Shown here in pieces: positions 46,309-54,560 of a DNA stretch of 64,000 bases (the first letter of the stretch is position 1; every line of letters begins with the position of its first letter). The DNA comes from Pseudomonas asiatica (lineage in GTDB: Bacteria > Pseudomonadota > Gammaproteobacteria > Pseudomonadales > Pseudomonadaceae). The notes under the pieces are model-generated. The model searched no databases. It saw only the letters and a list, made by a program, of their open reading frames with translations, and was not told where the DNA came from. The stretch spans positions 3,846,501-3,910,500 of the forward strand of contig NZ_BLJF01000001.1 in the NCBI RefSeq assembly GCF_009932335.1, in the 5' to 3' direction. Made by a program: the position numbers and the translations under genes.

Positions 46309-47187
46309 ATGTCTAACCCGGGCACAAAGCCGCTGCTGTTGTGGTTCGATCTGACACGCGATCATTCCACCGAAGCGCTGATGGCACAGTTCAGTCATGT
46401 CTGCGATTGCAAACTGGCGAAGGCCGTGGCGCATTCCGAACGCCAGCAGGCAGACATGATCTGCATGCATTTCGATCGTCCCGACACGCTCAACCTCAAC
46501 CTGCTGCTGGAAGTGAAACGCAACTCACCGTCCATACCGATCACCATGTTCACCGTGCAGCACTCCGAAGAGCTGGCTGTCTGGGCCATGCGTTCGCGGG
46601 TCTGGGAGTATCTGGTATTGCCGCTGACAAGCGGTGAGAAAAGTCGCTACATCGATGTCCTCAAGCAGCTTTGCGACATACGCCGCGCCAGCAAGACCTC
46701 AGGCAATGCGCAGCGCATCGACCACCTTCCCTCTTTGCCGGACAGCATTCGCCTGACCGGCGAACACCACAAGCACCAGGCGCTCAGCAAGGTCATGCCA
46801 TACATCGACCAGCATTTTCGCGAATGCATCGACCAAAAGGACATCGCACAGCGCTGCGGCATGACCACGGCCCGCTTCAGCCGCCTGTTCAAGGAAGTCA
46901 ACGGCGTTGGGTTTCTGGATTACATCCTGAGCAAGCGCATGAACCTGGCCATGGACCTGCTCGTCAACAGCCAGATGCCGATTACCAGCATCGGCTATGA
47001 GGCCGGCTTCAAGGACCCATCCTACTTCGCCCGTGCCTTCAAGCAGGTCAGCAACTGCACGCCCAGCGAATACCGCCAGGCCCGCCAGCTCGAAGCGACG
47101 GCCAGCGAAACCGAGCCCTTGAAAGATACCAATGCAGCCGTGGCAGACAATTTGTTGCAGGGTGCGGGGACTCAAAAGTATCGCTGA
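46309..47187 (+). CDS. AraC-family regulator with atypical receiver-like domain
   Basis: 292 residues. The C-terminal AraC domain (about 160-260) is clear, with both helix-turn-helix units: DQKDIAQRCGMTTARFSRLFKEVNG and ITSIGYEAGFKDPSYFARAFKQVSNCTPSEYRQ. The N-terminal 115 residues look like a receiver fold (LLLWFDL, ADMICMHFDRPD, SIPITMFTV, YLVLPL), but the place of the phospho-Asp holds H54 and that of the conserved Lys L104. It is divergent from the flp operon, so it probably activates the Tad genes. Its 3' end overlaps the convergent HTH gene by 16 bases. Confidence 0.85.
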   Translation: MSNPGTKPLLLWFDLTRDHSTEALMAQFSHVCDCKLAKAVAHSERQQADMICMHFDRPDTLNLNLLLEVKRNSPSIPITMFTVQHSEELAVWAMRSRVWEYLVLPLTSGEKSRYIDVLKQLCDIRRASKTSGNAQRIDHLPSLPDSIRLTGEHHKHQALSKVMPYIDQHFRECIDQKDIAQRCGMTTARFSRLFKEVNGVGFLDYILSKRMNLAMDLLVNSQMPITSIGYEAGFKDPSYFARAFKQVSNCTPSEYRQARQLEATASETEPLKDTNAAVADNLLQGAGTQKYR

Positions 47188-47672
47188 AGCACTACCCGTT
47201 CATATGCGCTTGAAATATTGACTGCCATCGCTATGCGAGCCAGTTCAAGGGTGCCCTGGCCAATTGAGTAACTACCCCGCGCCTGCAACCAAACCAGAAT
47301 GTCGGCAAGATGCCAGAGAGCAGTGCTGCCATCGTGCACGGGGGCAGGGAAGTTATGTGAATGCGCCAACATTAATTTCCGCATGTTTTGCCGAGATACG
47401 CCTATGATTTCAGCCACATCGGATAGCCCTACAAGATCGGGGGTCGCTTCGATAAGGCGAGCGCCTGGCACCACTCTGCAAACATCTCTCAAAGCGCTCT
47501 CGATAGCCTCTTTCGCAGTAGGGGACTCGCGGATGAAGGCAAGCGCCAAGCGGCCCGGTTGACCTACGCCAACCACCGCATCATCGCATCCGCCTTCAGC
47601 CAGACGCTCCAGTAGCGCATCGGTGTCTTCGTTTTCGCTCAATTGATACTTGAGGGTGAACTCATATTCCAC
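47172..47672 (-). CDS. HTH protein, putative antitoxin of a HicA-like pair
   Basis: 166 residues. Residues 1-65 (YEFTLKYQLSENEDTDALLERL.., LALAFIRESPTAKEAIESAL) form a beta-rich segment loosely like partner domains of HicB type. Residues about 80-130 are an AlpA/MerR-like helix-turn-helix (LVGLSDVAEIIGVSRQNMRKLM, ALWHLADILVWL). It lies five bases after the HicA-like gene, and the pair shares an upstream palindrome, as in toxin-first TA operons. Function inferred from context. GC content is lower than in neighbouring core genes. Confidence 0.65.
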   Translation of the reverse strand: MEYEFTLKYQLSENEDTDALLERLAEGGCDDAVVGVGQPGRLALAFIRESPTAKEAIESALRDVCRVVPGARLIEATPDLVGLSDVAEIIGVSRQNMRKLMLAHSHNFPAPVHDGSTALWHLADILVWLQARGSYSIGQGTLELARIAMAVNISSAYERVVLQRYF

Positions 47673-47677
47673 TGCTT

Positions 47678-47953
47678 CTACTCCTCTCCGGCATTTGGTG
47701 CGCCTAAGGCAACTTTGCTGCCCGAACAGTTATCAACCACACGCCTCAGCTGACGCGCCAAATTGCCAGGGCTCCTCGGGGTGCTCCAGATACTGGTAAT
47801 GCAAAACTCCCCACACCGACAATGGGCATCGTTCCACGGGCAGTACATTTTCCCCCAACAATGCCCCCCACCCACCACTACTCTCCATCCCTTTGACTCA
47901 GCGTGCCTCAAGGCCTGCTCAACCTCCTTCCTGGCGTGACTGGGGCGTGACAT
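47678..47953 (-). CDS. HicA-like small protein, putative toxin
   Basis: 91 residues from ATG 47953 (GGAG eight bases upstream). The pattern EVEQALRHAESKGWRVVVGGGHCWGKMYCP is like HicA mRNA interferases (helix, strand, GGxHxxxK-like loop with H31 as the catalytic-His candidate). Unlike classical HicA it then has C38, H44, C45, C47 and C51, a possible zinc site, followed by STPRSPGNLARQLRRVVDNC. It is the first gene of a two-gene unit with a HTH partner. Toxicity is a hypothesis. Confidence 0.6.
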   Translation of the reverse strand: MSRPSHARKEVEQALRHAESKGWRVVVGGGHCWGKMYCPWNDAHCRCGEFCITSIWSTPRSPGNLARQLRRVVDNCSGSKVALGAPNAGEE

Positions 47954-47986
47954 CAGATTTTCTCCAGTGTGGACTTGCATGCCAAA

Positions 47987-48004
47987 GGTTGTCAAATGAC
48001 AACC
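47987..48004. promoter_or_regulatory. perfect palindrome upstream of the HicA-like/HTH pair
   Basis: GGTTGTCA-AA-TGACAACC, arms 8 bp without mismatch, 34 bp before the start of the HicA-like gene. On the minus strand it contains TTGACA, so a repressor here would cover a -35 element. It is a strong candidate operator for autoregulation by the HTH partner. Confidence 0.65.
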
Positions 48005-48147
48005 ACCCAATCGGCAAGCGTGCACGCCACACTACAGAATTGATGATGCTGGGAGTCGCTGTAAGTAACTGTTGGGAATTTTCCTACGCGGAATCGAGAC
48101 TTCGACCCGAAGAATGTTTTAGAGGCCCGTAGAAGCAAGCAGTGCTA

Positions 48148-49362
48148 TCAGAGCAACCCGTCCGCCTGCAACAACGTCTCCAGGCAATGCTCCTGCACCC
48201 CGTAAAACGCCTTGAGCTGTCCGATCTTCTCCAGCAACGCGCCGTTGTCCCCTGCCTGGCGCCGCTTCACCGCAAGAATCATCTTGTTCTTGTTGGTGTG
48301 CTCCAGCGAAATGAACTCGAACACCTTGGTCTCGTACCCGCAAGCTTCCAGGTACAGCGCGCGCAGGCTGTCGGTCAGCATTTCGGCCTGCTGGCCCATG
48401 TGCAGGCCGTACTGCAGCATCGGTTGCAACAACCCCGGGCTGTGCAGTTGCGGGCGGATCTGCTTGTGGCAGCACGGCGAGCACATGATGATCGCGGCGT
48501 TGCAGCGGATGCCGGTGTGGATGGCGTAGTCGGTGGCGATGTCGCAGGCATGCAGGGCAATCATCACTTCGATGGCCTCGGGCACCACGCTACGCACGTC
48601 ACCACACTGGAACTCCAGGCCCGGGTGCTCCAGACGCAAGGCGGCGGCGTTGCACAGGTCGACCATGTCCTGGCGCAGCTCGACGCCGGTTACCTGTGCT
48701 TCGCGGCCCAGGCTATTGTGCAGGTAGTCGTGCATGGCAAAGGTCAGGTAGCCCTTGCCTGAGCCGAAGTCGGCCACCCGTAGCGCCTGCTCCGCCGGCA
48801 CCGGTGCACTGGCCAGGGCGTGGTCGAAGACTTCGATGAACTTGTTGATCTGCTTCCACTTGCGCGACATCGACGGTATCAGCGCGCCTTGTGCGTCAGT
48901 CACGCCGAGGTCCCGCAGGAACGGCCGTGAAAGCTCCAGATAGCGCTTCTTCTCGCGGTCATGGCCGCTGCGACTGGCAGCTTCGCGTGGCGCCTGTGCG
49001 CCGTGGCGCTGGAGCATGGGCTTGCCCTTCTTGCTGAAGGTCAACTGCACTTCACCGTCGGCATCGAACAGGTGCGCGTTGCGGAAGCTGTCCGGTAGCA
49101 GCTCGGCGACCAGCGCCTGGGCCTGCTCCAGCGCCAGATTGCGGGTGATGTCGCGGGTCTGGTGGCGATAGACCAGCGACAGGCACGGCTGGCCCTTGAC
49201 CTGCAGCGGCTTGGCAATGATCCGTTGCAGGGTCTGGTCGGCACCGACATGGCGCGCCAATACCAGTTTGACCAGGGTATTGCCATGCAGGGCGGCGGTC
49301 AGCAGGTCGAGAAACTGGGTGCGCGCATCCGGCGCGGATGGGGCAGAAGAACTGGCGGACAT
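48148..49362 (-). CDS. class I SAM-dependent methyltransferase (Methyltransf_32 type)
   Basis: 404 residues. The SAM-binding motif VADFGSGKGYLTFAMHDYL is at about 193-211, preceded by a family-specific N-terminal half (about 1-185) and followed by VTGVELRQDMVDLC, IALHACDIATDYAI and the Cys motif IMCSPCCHKQ. This resembles the Methyltransf_32/TRM13-like group, which includes RNA methyltransferases, but the substrate in bacteria is unknown to me. It is single and 194 bp from the putative TA cassette. Confidence 0.82.
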   Translation of the reverse strand: MSASSSAPSAPDARTQFLDLLTAALHGNTLVKLVLARHVGADQTLQRIIAKPLQVKGQPCLSLVYRHQTRDITRNLALEQAQALVAELLPDSFRNAHLFDADGEVQLTFSKKGKPMLQRHGAQAPREAASRSGHDREKKRYLELSRPFLRDLGVTDAQGALIPSMSRKWKQINKFIEVFDHALASAPVPAEQALRVADFGSGKGYLTFAMHDYLHNSLGREAQVTGVELRQDMVDLCNAAALRLEHPGLEFQCGDVRSVVPEAIEVMIALHACDIATDYAIHTGIRCNAAIIMCSPCCHKQIRPQLHSPGLLQPMLQYGLHMGQQAEMLTDSLRALYLEACGYETKVFEFISLEHTNKNKMILAVKRRQAGDNGALLEKIGQLKAFYGVQEHCLETLLQADGLL

Positions 49363-49427
49363 GGAAAAACGGTGCCTCGGATAGCGGGGAGCGCATGGCG
49401 CAATGCACGCATTCTACAGGGTGGCTA

Positions 49428-49600
49428 ACTTCCTGTGGGAGATCGCCCAGTCCTTTGGGCTGCGCTGTCGCGTAGGGAACTGAATTCGCAAGCGGTACGC
49501 GTACCCTGTGGGAGCGGCTTTAGCCGCGAAGAATCCAACGCGGTGCATGGCCCCGGCTGCGCCGGTGTTCGCGGCTAAAGCCGCTCCTACAGGGGGCGCG
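49428..49600. repeat. REP cluster (REP j)
   Basis: CTGTGGGAGCGGCTTTAGCCGCGAA (49509-49532) is paired with its complement TTCGCGGCTAAAGCCGCTCCTACAGG (49569-49594). A decayed TGTGGGAGATCGCCCAGTC copy precedes them. The core GGCTTTAGCCGCGAA differs from the other REP subtypes in the window. Confidence 0.8.
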
Positions 49601-49620
49601 TCAAGCCATCGGGGTTCGGC

Positions 49621-50238
49621 TCAATCGAGAATCACCAACCGGTTGGGCAACTCGTTACGTGCATGGGTAGGCGGCACATGTTCGCTGAGCAGTTCGCCGC
49701 ATGCCTCGATGCACTCGACAAACCCCTGCAAGGTGCGGCCCTGGCGTACCTGTTCAGCAAGGCGGGCGACGATGGCCGCGCGGGCAGTGGCATCCAGATG
49801 GCGCTCGATACCGCGGTCGACAAGGATCTCCACATGCCGCTCCGCCTCGCTGACGAAGATCAGTACGCCCGTGGCACCGGCAGTGCGCTGCAGGTTCTGT
49901 TCGCGAAACTGCTGGCGGGCCAGGCGCGAAGCACGCCAGCGGCGCAGGGCCCGGGGGATCACCCAGCCGGCCAGGCGTGGGCTGCGCAACAGCAGACACA
50001 AGCCTACGAACAGCAGCACATTGGCCACCAGCAAGCCACGCACTCCGGGCCAACCCAGCAGCCAGTGCAACAGGGCCGGCACGGCCAGCGCCAGCACGGC
50101 GGCCCAGAACAACGGCCAGTAGGCATAATCGTCGGCCCGGCGGGCCAGCACCGTCACCAGTTCGGCATCGGTGCGCCGTTCGGCACGGGCAATGGCTTCG
50201 GCGATCTGGCGCTGATGGTATTCATCGAGGGGGGTCAT
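49621..50238 (-). CDS. TPM-domain membrane protein
   Basis: 205 residues. A TPM-type region is split around two membrane helices (about 42-63 and 67-86): N-terminal YHQRQIAEAIARAERRTDAELVTVLARR and, after the helices, GVLIFVSEAERHVEILVDRGIERHL with TLQGFVECIEACGELLSEH. TPM domains occur in plant photosystem repair proteins and in bacterial YgcG-type proteins; the bacterial role is unclear. It is divergent from bglX. The LemA and second TPM genes that often accompany it are not in this window. Confidence 0.82.
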   Translation of the reverse strand: MTPLDEYHQRQIAEAIARAERRTDAELVTVLARRADDYAYWPLFWAAVLALAVPALLHWLLGWPGVRGLLVANVLLFVGLCLLLRSPRLAGWVIPRALRRWRASRLARQQFREQNLQRTAGATGVLIFVSEAERHVEILVDRGIERHLDATARAAIVARLAEQVRQGRTLQGFVECIEACGELLSEHVPPTHARNELPNRLVILD

Positions 50239-50424
50239 GCCATCGGTCTCTTGAGCGTTCTTATAGTTGTTCTCCCGGCATTCGGGGCTTCATCCGCAGG
50301 CGACATATTCAGGCATAATCCGCCGCTGGAAGAAATGCCTGCAAATCGTACAACAATAGCCGCCTGAAAACTTCGGCCGCGCGCGTATCACCGTGGATAC
50401 GGCACAGGCCTCACAACGGAATTG

Positions 50425-52716
50425 ATGATGAAACTGTCTTTGCTGGGCCTGGCCATGGGCCTTGCCAGTCAGGCGGCACTCGCCGCCCCCTCCGCCCCGC
50501 CCCTGCAGGACAAGCAGGCGTTCATCGACCATCTGATCAGCCAGATGACCGAAGCCGAGAAGATCGGCCAACTGCGCCTGATCAGTATCGGGCCGGAAAT
50601 GCCCAAGGATAAGATCCGCGAGGAAATTGCCGCCGGGCGCATCGGCGGTACCTTCAACTCACGCACGGCCCCCGAGAACCGCCCCATGCAGGACGCGGCG
50701 ATGCGTAGCCGGCTGAAGATTCCGATGTTCTTCGCCTACGACACCGTCCACGGCGAACGCACCATTTTCCCGATCGGCCTGGGCATGGCCGCGACCTGGG
50801 ACATGGACGCCGTCGCCAAGGTCGGCCGCACCGCCGCCATCGAAGCCGCGGCGGACGCCCTGGACATGACCTTCGCACCGATGGTCGACATCGCCCGCGA
50901 CCCGCGCTGGGGCCGCACCAGTGAAGGCTTCGGCGAGGACACCTACCTGACCTCGAAGATCGGCCAGGTGATGGTCCGCTCGTTCCAGGGCAGCAGCCCG
51001 GCCAACCCCGACAGCATCATGGCCATCGTCAAGCACTTCGCCCTGTATGGCGCGGTGGAAGGCGGGCGCGACTACAACACGGTCGATATGAGCCTGCCGA
51101 AAATGTACAACGACTACCTGCCACCCTATCGCGCCGCGCTCGACGCTGGTGCCGGCGGAGTGATGGTGGCGCTGAACTCGATCAACGGCGTGCCGGCCAC
51201 CTCCAACACCTGGCTGATGAACGACCTGCTGCGCAAGGAGTGGGGCTTCAAGGGCGTGACCATCAGCGACCACGGTGCCATCCAGGAACTGATCCGCCAT
51301 GGCGTCGCCCGCGACGGGCGCGAAGCCGCCAAGCTGGCGATCAAGGCCGGCATCGACATGAGCATGAACGACACCCTGTACGGCGAAGAGCTGCCAGGCC
51401 TGCTGAAGTCTGGCGAAGTGACCCAGGCCGAACTGGACCAGGCAGTGCGCGAAGTGCTGGGTGCCAAGTACGACATGGGCCTGTTCAAGGACCCGTACGT
51501 GCGCATCGGCAAGGCCGAAACCGACCTGAAGGACTACTACGGCAACGACCGCCTGCACCGCGACGCCGCACGTGACGTGGCGCGCCGCAGCCTGGTGCTG
51601 CTGGAAAACCGCAACCAGACGCTGCCGCTGAAAAAGGCCGGCACCATCGCCTTGGTCGGCCCACTGGCCGATGCCCCGATCGACATGATGGGCAGCTGGG
51701 CTGCCGACGGCAAACCGATGCACTCGGTGACCGTGCGCGAAGGCCTGCGCCGCGCCGTGGAGGGCAAGGCCAAGCTGGTCTACGCCAAAGGCTCCAATGT
51801 CACCGGCGACAAGGCGATGTTCGATTACCTGAACTTCCTCAACTTCGATGCTCCGGAAATCGTCGACGACCCGCGCCCGCCTGCGGTGCTGATCGACGAG
51901 GCGGTGAAGGCGGCGAAGCAGTCCGATGTGGTGGTGGCAGTGGTCGGCGAATCCCGCGGCATGTCCCACGAGTCGTCGAGCCGCACCACCCTGGAAATCC
52001 CGGCCAGCCAGCGGGAGCTGATCAAGGCCCTGAAGGCCACCGGCAAGCCGCTGGTGCTGGTGCTGATGAACGGCCGCCCACTGTCGATTGCCTGGGAACG
52101 CGAGCAGGCCGACGCCATTCTGGAAACCTGGTTTGCCGGTACCGAAGGCGGCAACGCGATCGCCGACGTACTGTTCGGCGATTACAACCCGTCCGGCAAG
52201 CTGGCCATCACCTTCCCGCGTTCGGTCGGGCAGATCCCGATGTACTACAACCACACCCGTATCGGCCGGCCCTTCACACCGGGCAAGCCGGGCAACTACA
52301 CCTCGCAGTACTTCGAAGAGCCCAATGGCCCGCTGTACCCGTTCGGCTATGGCCTGAGCTACAGCAGCTTCGAGCTGTCGGGGCTGAAGCTGTCGAACAA
52401 GGACCTCAAGCGTGGCGACACGCTGGAAGCCAAGGTGACGGTGAAGAACACCGGCAAGGTGGCAGGCGAGACCGTGGTGCAGCTGTACCTGCAGGATGTA
52501 TCGGCATCGATGAGCCGCCCGGTGAAGGAACTGAAGAACTTCCAGAAGCTGATGCTCAAGCCTGGCGAGTCGCGCACGTTGAGCTTCCGCATCAGCGAGG
52601 AAGACCTGAAGTTCTACAATGGCCAACTGCAGCGAGTTGCCGAGCCGGGGGAATTCAATGTACAGGTCGGGCTGGATTCCCAGGCGGTACAGCAGCAGAG
52701 CTTTGAACTGCTGTAA
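50425..52716 (+). CDS. bglX: periplasmic beta-glucosidase BglX (GH3)
   Basis: 763 residues; hydrolyses beta-linked glucosides in the periplasm. Signal peptide about 1-21 (ending AALAAP). GH3 N-terminal barrel with KHFALYGAVEGGRDYNTVDMS and nucleophile Asp in FKGVTISDHGAIQEL (about 281-295), GH3 C-terminal domain with GESRGMSHESSSRTTLEIP, and a terminal fibronectin-III-like domain (about 660-750, VKNTGKVAGETVVQLYL). ATG 50425 is chosen; TTG 50422 and ATG 50428 are alternatives. Monocistronic, ended by a REP palindrome. Confidence 0.96.
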   Translation: MMKLSLLGLAMGLASQAALAAPSAPPLQDKQAFIDHLISQMTEAEKIGQLRLISIGPEMPKDKIREEIAAGRIGGTFNSRTAPENRPMQDAAMRSRLKIPMFFAYDTVHGERTIFPIGLGMAATWDMDAVAKVGRTAAIEAAADALDMTFAPMVDIARDPRWGRTSEGFGEDTYLTSKIGQVMVRSFQGSSPANPDSIMAIVKHFALYGAVEGGRDYNTVDMSLPKMYNDYLPPYRAALDAGAGGVMVALNSINGVPATSNTWLMNDLLRKEWGFKGVTISDHGAIQELIRHGVARDGREAAKLAIKAGIDMSMNDTLYGEELPGLLKSGEVTQAELDQAVREVLGAKYDMGLFKDPYVRIGKAETDLKDYYGNDRLHRDAARDVARRSLVLLENRNQTLPLKKAGTIALVGPLADAPIDMMGSWAADGKPMHSVTVREGLRRAVEGKAKLVYAKGSNVTGDKAMFDYLNFLNFDAPEIVDDPRPPAVLIDEAVKAAKQSDVVVAVVGESRGMSHESSSRTTLEIPASQRELIKALKATGKPLVLVLMNGRPLSIAWEREQADAILETWFAGTEGGNAIADVLFGDYNPSGKLAITFPRSVGQIPMYYNHTRIGRPFTPGKPGNYTSQYFEEPNGPLYPFGYGLSYSSFELSGLKLSNKDLKRGDTLEAKVTVKNTGKVAGETVVQLYLQDVSASMSRPVKELKNFQKLMLKPGESRTLSFRISEEDLKFYNGQLQRVAEPGEFNVQVGLDSQAVQQQSFELL

Positions 52717-52733
52717 CTGACTGGTTTTGCCTG

Positions 52734-52773
52734 TACCGGCCTCTTCGCGGGCTTGCCCGCGAAGAGGCCGGCC
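52734..52773. repeat. REP palindrome (REP k)
   Basis: ACCGGCCTCTTCGCGGGC-TTGC-CCGCGAAGAGGCCGGCC, a near-perfect 17-bp-arm hairpin 20 bases after bglX. It could protect the bglX mRNA 3' end. Confidence 0.85.
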
Positions 52774-52802
52774 CTGATATCCCATTCATCCGGATCCGCC
52801 CC

Positions 52803-54560
52803 ATGCCCTTTTCCGTTCGCGCCCTGCGTCTGGGGCTGATCTCCCTGCTGATCGTGCTGGGCACCGCCCTCAGCGCCGGCTGGGCCATGCACCAGGCCAA
52901 GCGCCAGGCCATGGAAGCCGACGCCCAGCGTGCCAGCCAGCAGTTGGGCCTGTATGCCAATGCCCTGCACACGCTGATCGACCGCTACCGCGCCCTGCCC
53001 GCCGTGCTGGCGCTGGACCCGGAACTGATCGCCGCCCTGCGCGGCCCGGTCAGCGAACCGGTGCAGGACGCCTTGAACCGCAAACTCGAACGCATCAACG
53101 GCGCTGCCAACTCCTCCACCCTCGAACTGCTCGACCGCACCGGCCTGGCCATCGCCGCCAGCAACTGGCGGCTGCCCAGCAGCTATGTGGGCTCCAACTA
53201 CGGTTTCCGCCCCTACTTCAAGCAAACCCGCAGCCAAGGCAGTGGCCGCTTCTACGCCGTGGGCGTGACCAGTGGCGTGCCGGGCTACTTCCTCGCCAGC
53301 GCGGTGAACGACGAGCATGGCCGCTTCCTCGGCGCCATGGTGGTTAAGCTGGAGTTCCCCGAACTGGAGCGCGAGTGGCGCCAGGGCAGCGACATCCTGC
53401 TGGTCAGCGATGCCCGTGGCATCACCTTCATCGCCAACCAGGACGGCTGGCGCTACCGCGAGCTGCAGCCGCTCAATGGTGCCGACCGTGCCGAACTGGC
53501 CGAAACCCGTCAGTACGACAAGCAACCGCTGGTGCCGCTGCAGCACCAGGTGCTGACCCGCTTTGCCGCCAACAGCACCCTCAGCCGCGTGCAAGGCCCG
53601 GAGGGTAGCGCCGAGTACCTGTGGGAAAGCCTGCCGCTGGAAAGTGAAAACTGGACCTTGCATCTGCTGCGCAAGCCGCAGGTGGCCGCCGACGGTCGCA
53701 ATGCCGCCCTCGGCGCCGCCGCCGTATGGCTGAGCCTGGTGTTCGCTGCGCTGTTCGTCAGCCAGCGCCTGCGCCTTGCCCGCCTGCGCCAGCGTAGCCG
53801 GGAGGAGCTCAAGCGCCAGGTCGAGGAACGCACCCGTGAGCTGCGCACCGCCCAGGAGGGGCTGGTGCAATCGGCCAAGCTGGCGGCGCTTGGGCAAATG
53901 TCGGCGGCCATGGCCCATGAAATCAACCAGCCGCTGACCACCCAGCGCATGCAACTGGAAACCCTGCGTCTGCTGCTCGACCATGGCCGATATGACGAAG
54001 CACGCCAGGCACTGGAGCCGCTGGAGCAGATGCTCACGCGCATGGCCGCGCTCACCAGTCACCTGAAAACCTTCGCCCGCAACAGCCCGGTCGGCCTGCG
54101 CGAACGCCTCGACCTGGCCACCGTGGTCGACCAGGCACTGCACCTGCTGGAGGCGCGTATTCGCAGCGAAGAAGTGGAGGTAGCCCTGTACCTGGCGCGC
54201 CCGGCCTGGGTGCGCGGCGATGCCATTCGCCTGGAGCAGGTGCTGATCAACCTGCTGCGCAATGCCCTCGACGCCATGGCCGACAAGCGCTACAAACGCC
54301 TGGAGATCCGCATCGAGCCCGACGGCGAGCTATGGCGCCTGAGCGTGCTGGATTCGGGTGGCGGCATTGCCGAGGCCAACCTGGCCAAGGTCTTCGACCC
54401 ATTCTTCACCACCAAGCCGGTGGGTGAAGGCCTTGGGCTGGGGCTAGCCATTTCCTACGGCATTGTCCACGAGGCCGGCGGCAAGCTGCAGGCCGAAAAC
54501 CTGCCTGGCGGCGCGCGCCTGAGCCTTACCCTGCCCCGTGACCTGGAGCCTGCATGTTGA
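52803..54560 (+). CDS. DctB/MifS-like sensor histidine kinase
   Basis: 585 residues. Two membrane helices (about 10-30 and 298-318) enclose a periplasmic double-PAS-type sensor, as in C4-dicarboxylate sensor DctB. A short coiled linker (RQRSREELKRQVEERTRELRTAQ) is followed by the H box AMAHEINQPLTTQRMQLETL and HATPase motifs (NLLRNALDAMADKR, LDSGGGI, GEGLGLGLAISYG). The neighbouring regulator and 2-oxoglutarate permease suggest that it senses that acid, like MifS of P. aeruginosa. It overlaps the next gene by seven bases. Confidence 0.9.
   Translation: MPFSVRALRLGLISLLIVLGTALSAGWAMHQAKRQAMEADAQRASQQLGLYANALHTLIDRYRALPAVLALDPELIAALRGPVSEPVQDALNRKLERINGAANSSTLELLDRTGLAIAASNWRLPSSYVGSNYGFRPYFKQTRSQGSGRFYAVGVTSGVPGYFLASAVNDEHGRFLGAMVVKLEFPELEREWRQGSDILLVSDARGITFIANQDGWRYRELQPLNGADRAELAETRQYDKQPLVPLQHQVLTRFAANSTLSRVQGPEGSAEYLWESLPLESENWTLHLLRKPQVAADGRNAALGAAAVWLSLVFAALFVSQRLRLARLRQRSREELKRQVEERTRELRTAQEGLVQSAKLAALGQMSAAMAHEINQPLTTQRMQLETLRLLLDHGRYDEARQALEPLEQMLTRMAALTSHLKTFARNSPVGLRERLDLATVVDQALHLLEARIRSEEVEVALYLARPAWVRGDAIRLEQVLINLLRNALDAMADKRYKRLEIRIEPDGELWRLSVLDSGGGIAEANLAKVFDPFFTTKPVGEGLGLGLAISYGIVHEAGGKLQAENLPGGARLSLTLPRDLEPAC

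Noticed and set aside
50659..52785. 708-residue open frame on the minus strand
   Set aside because: Antisense to bglX along its whole length; low-complexity shadow composition.
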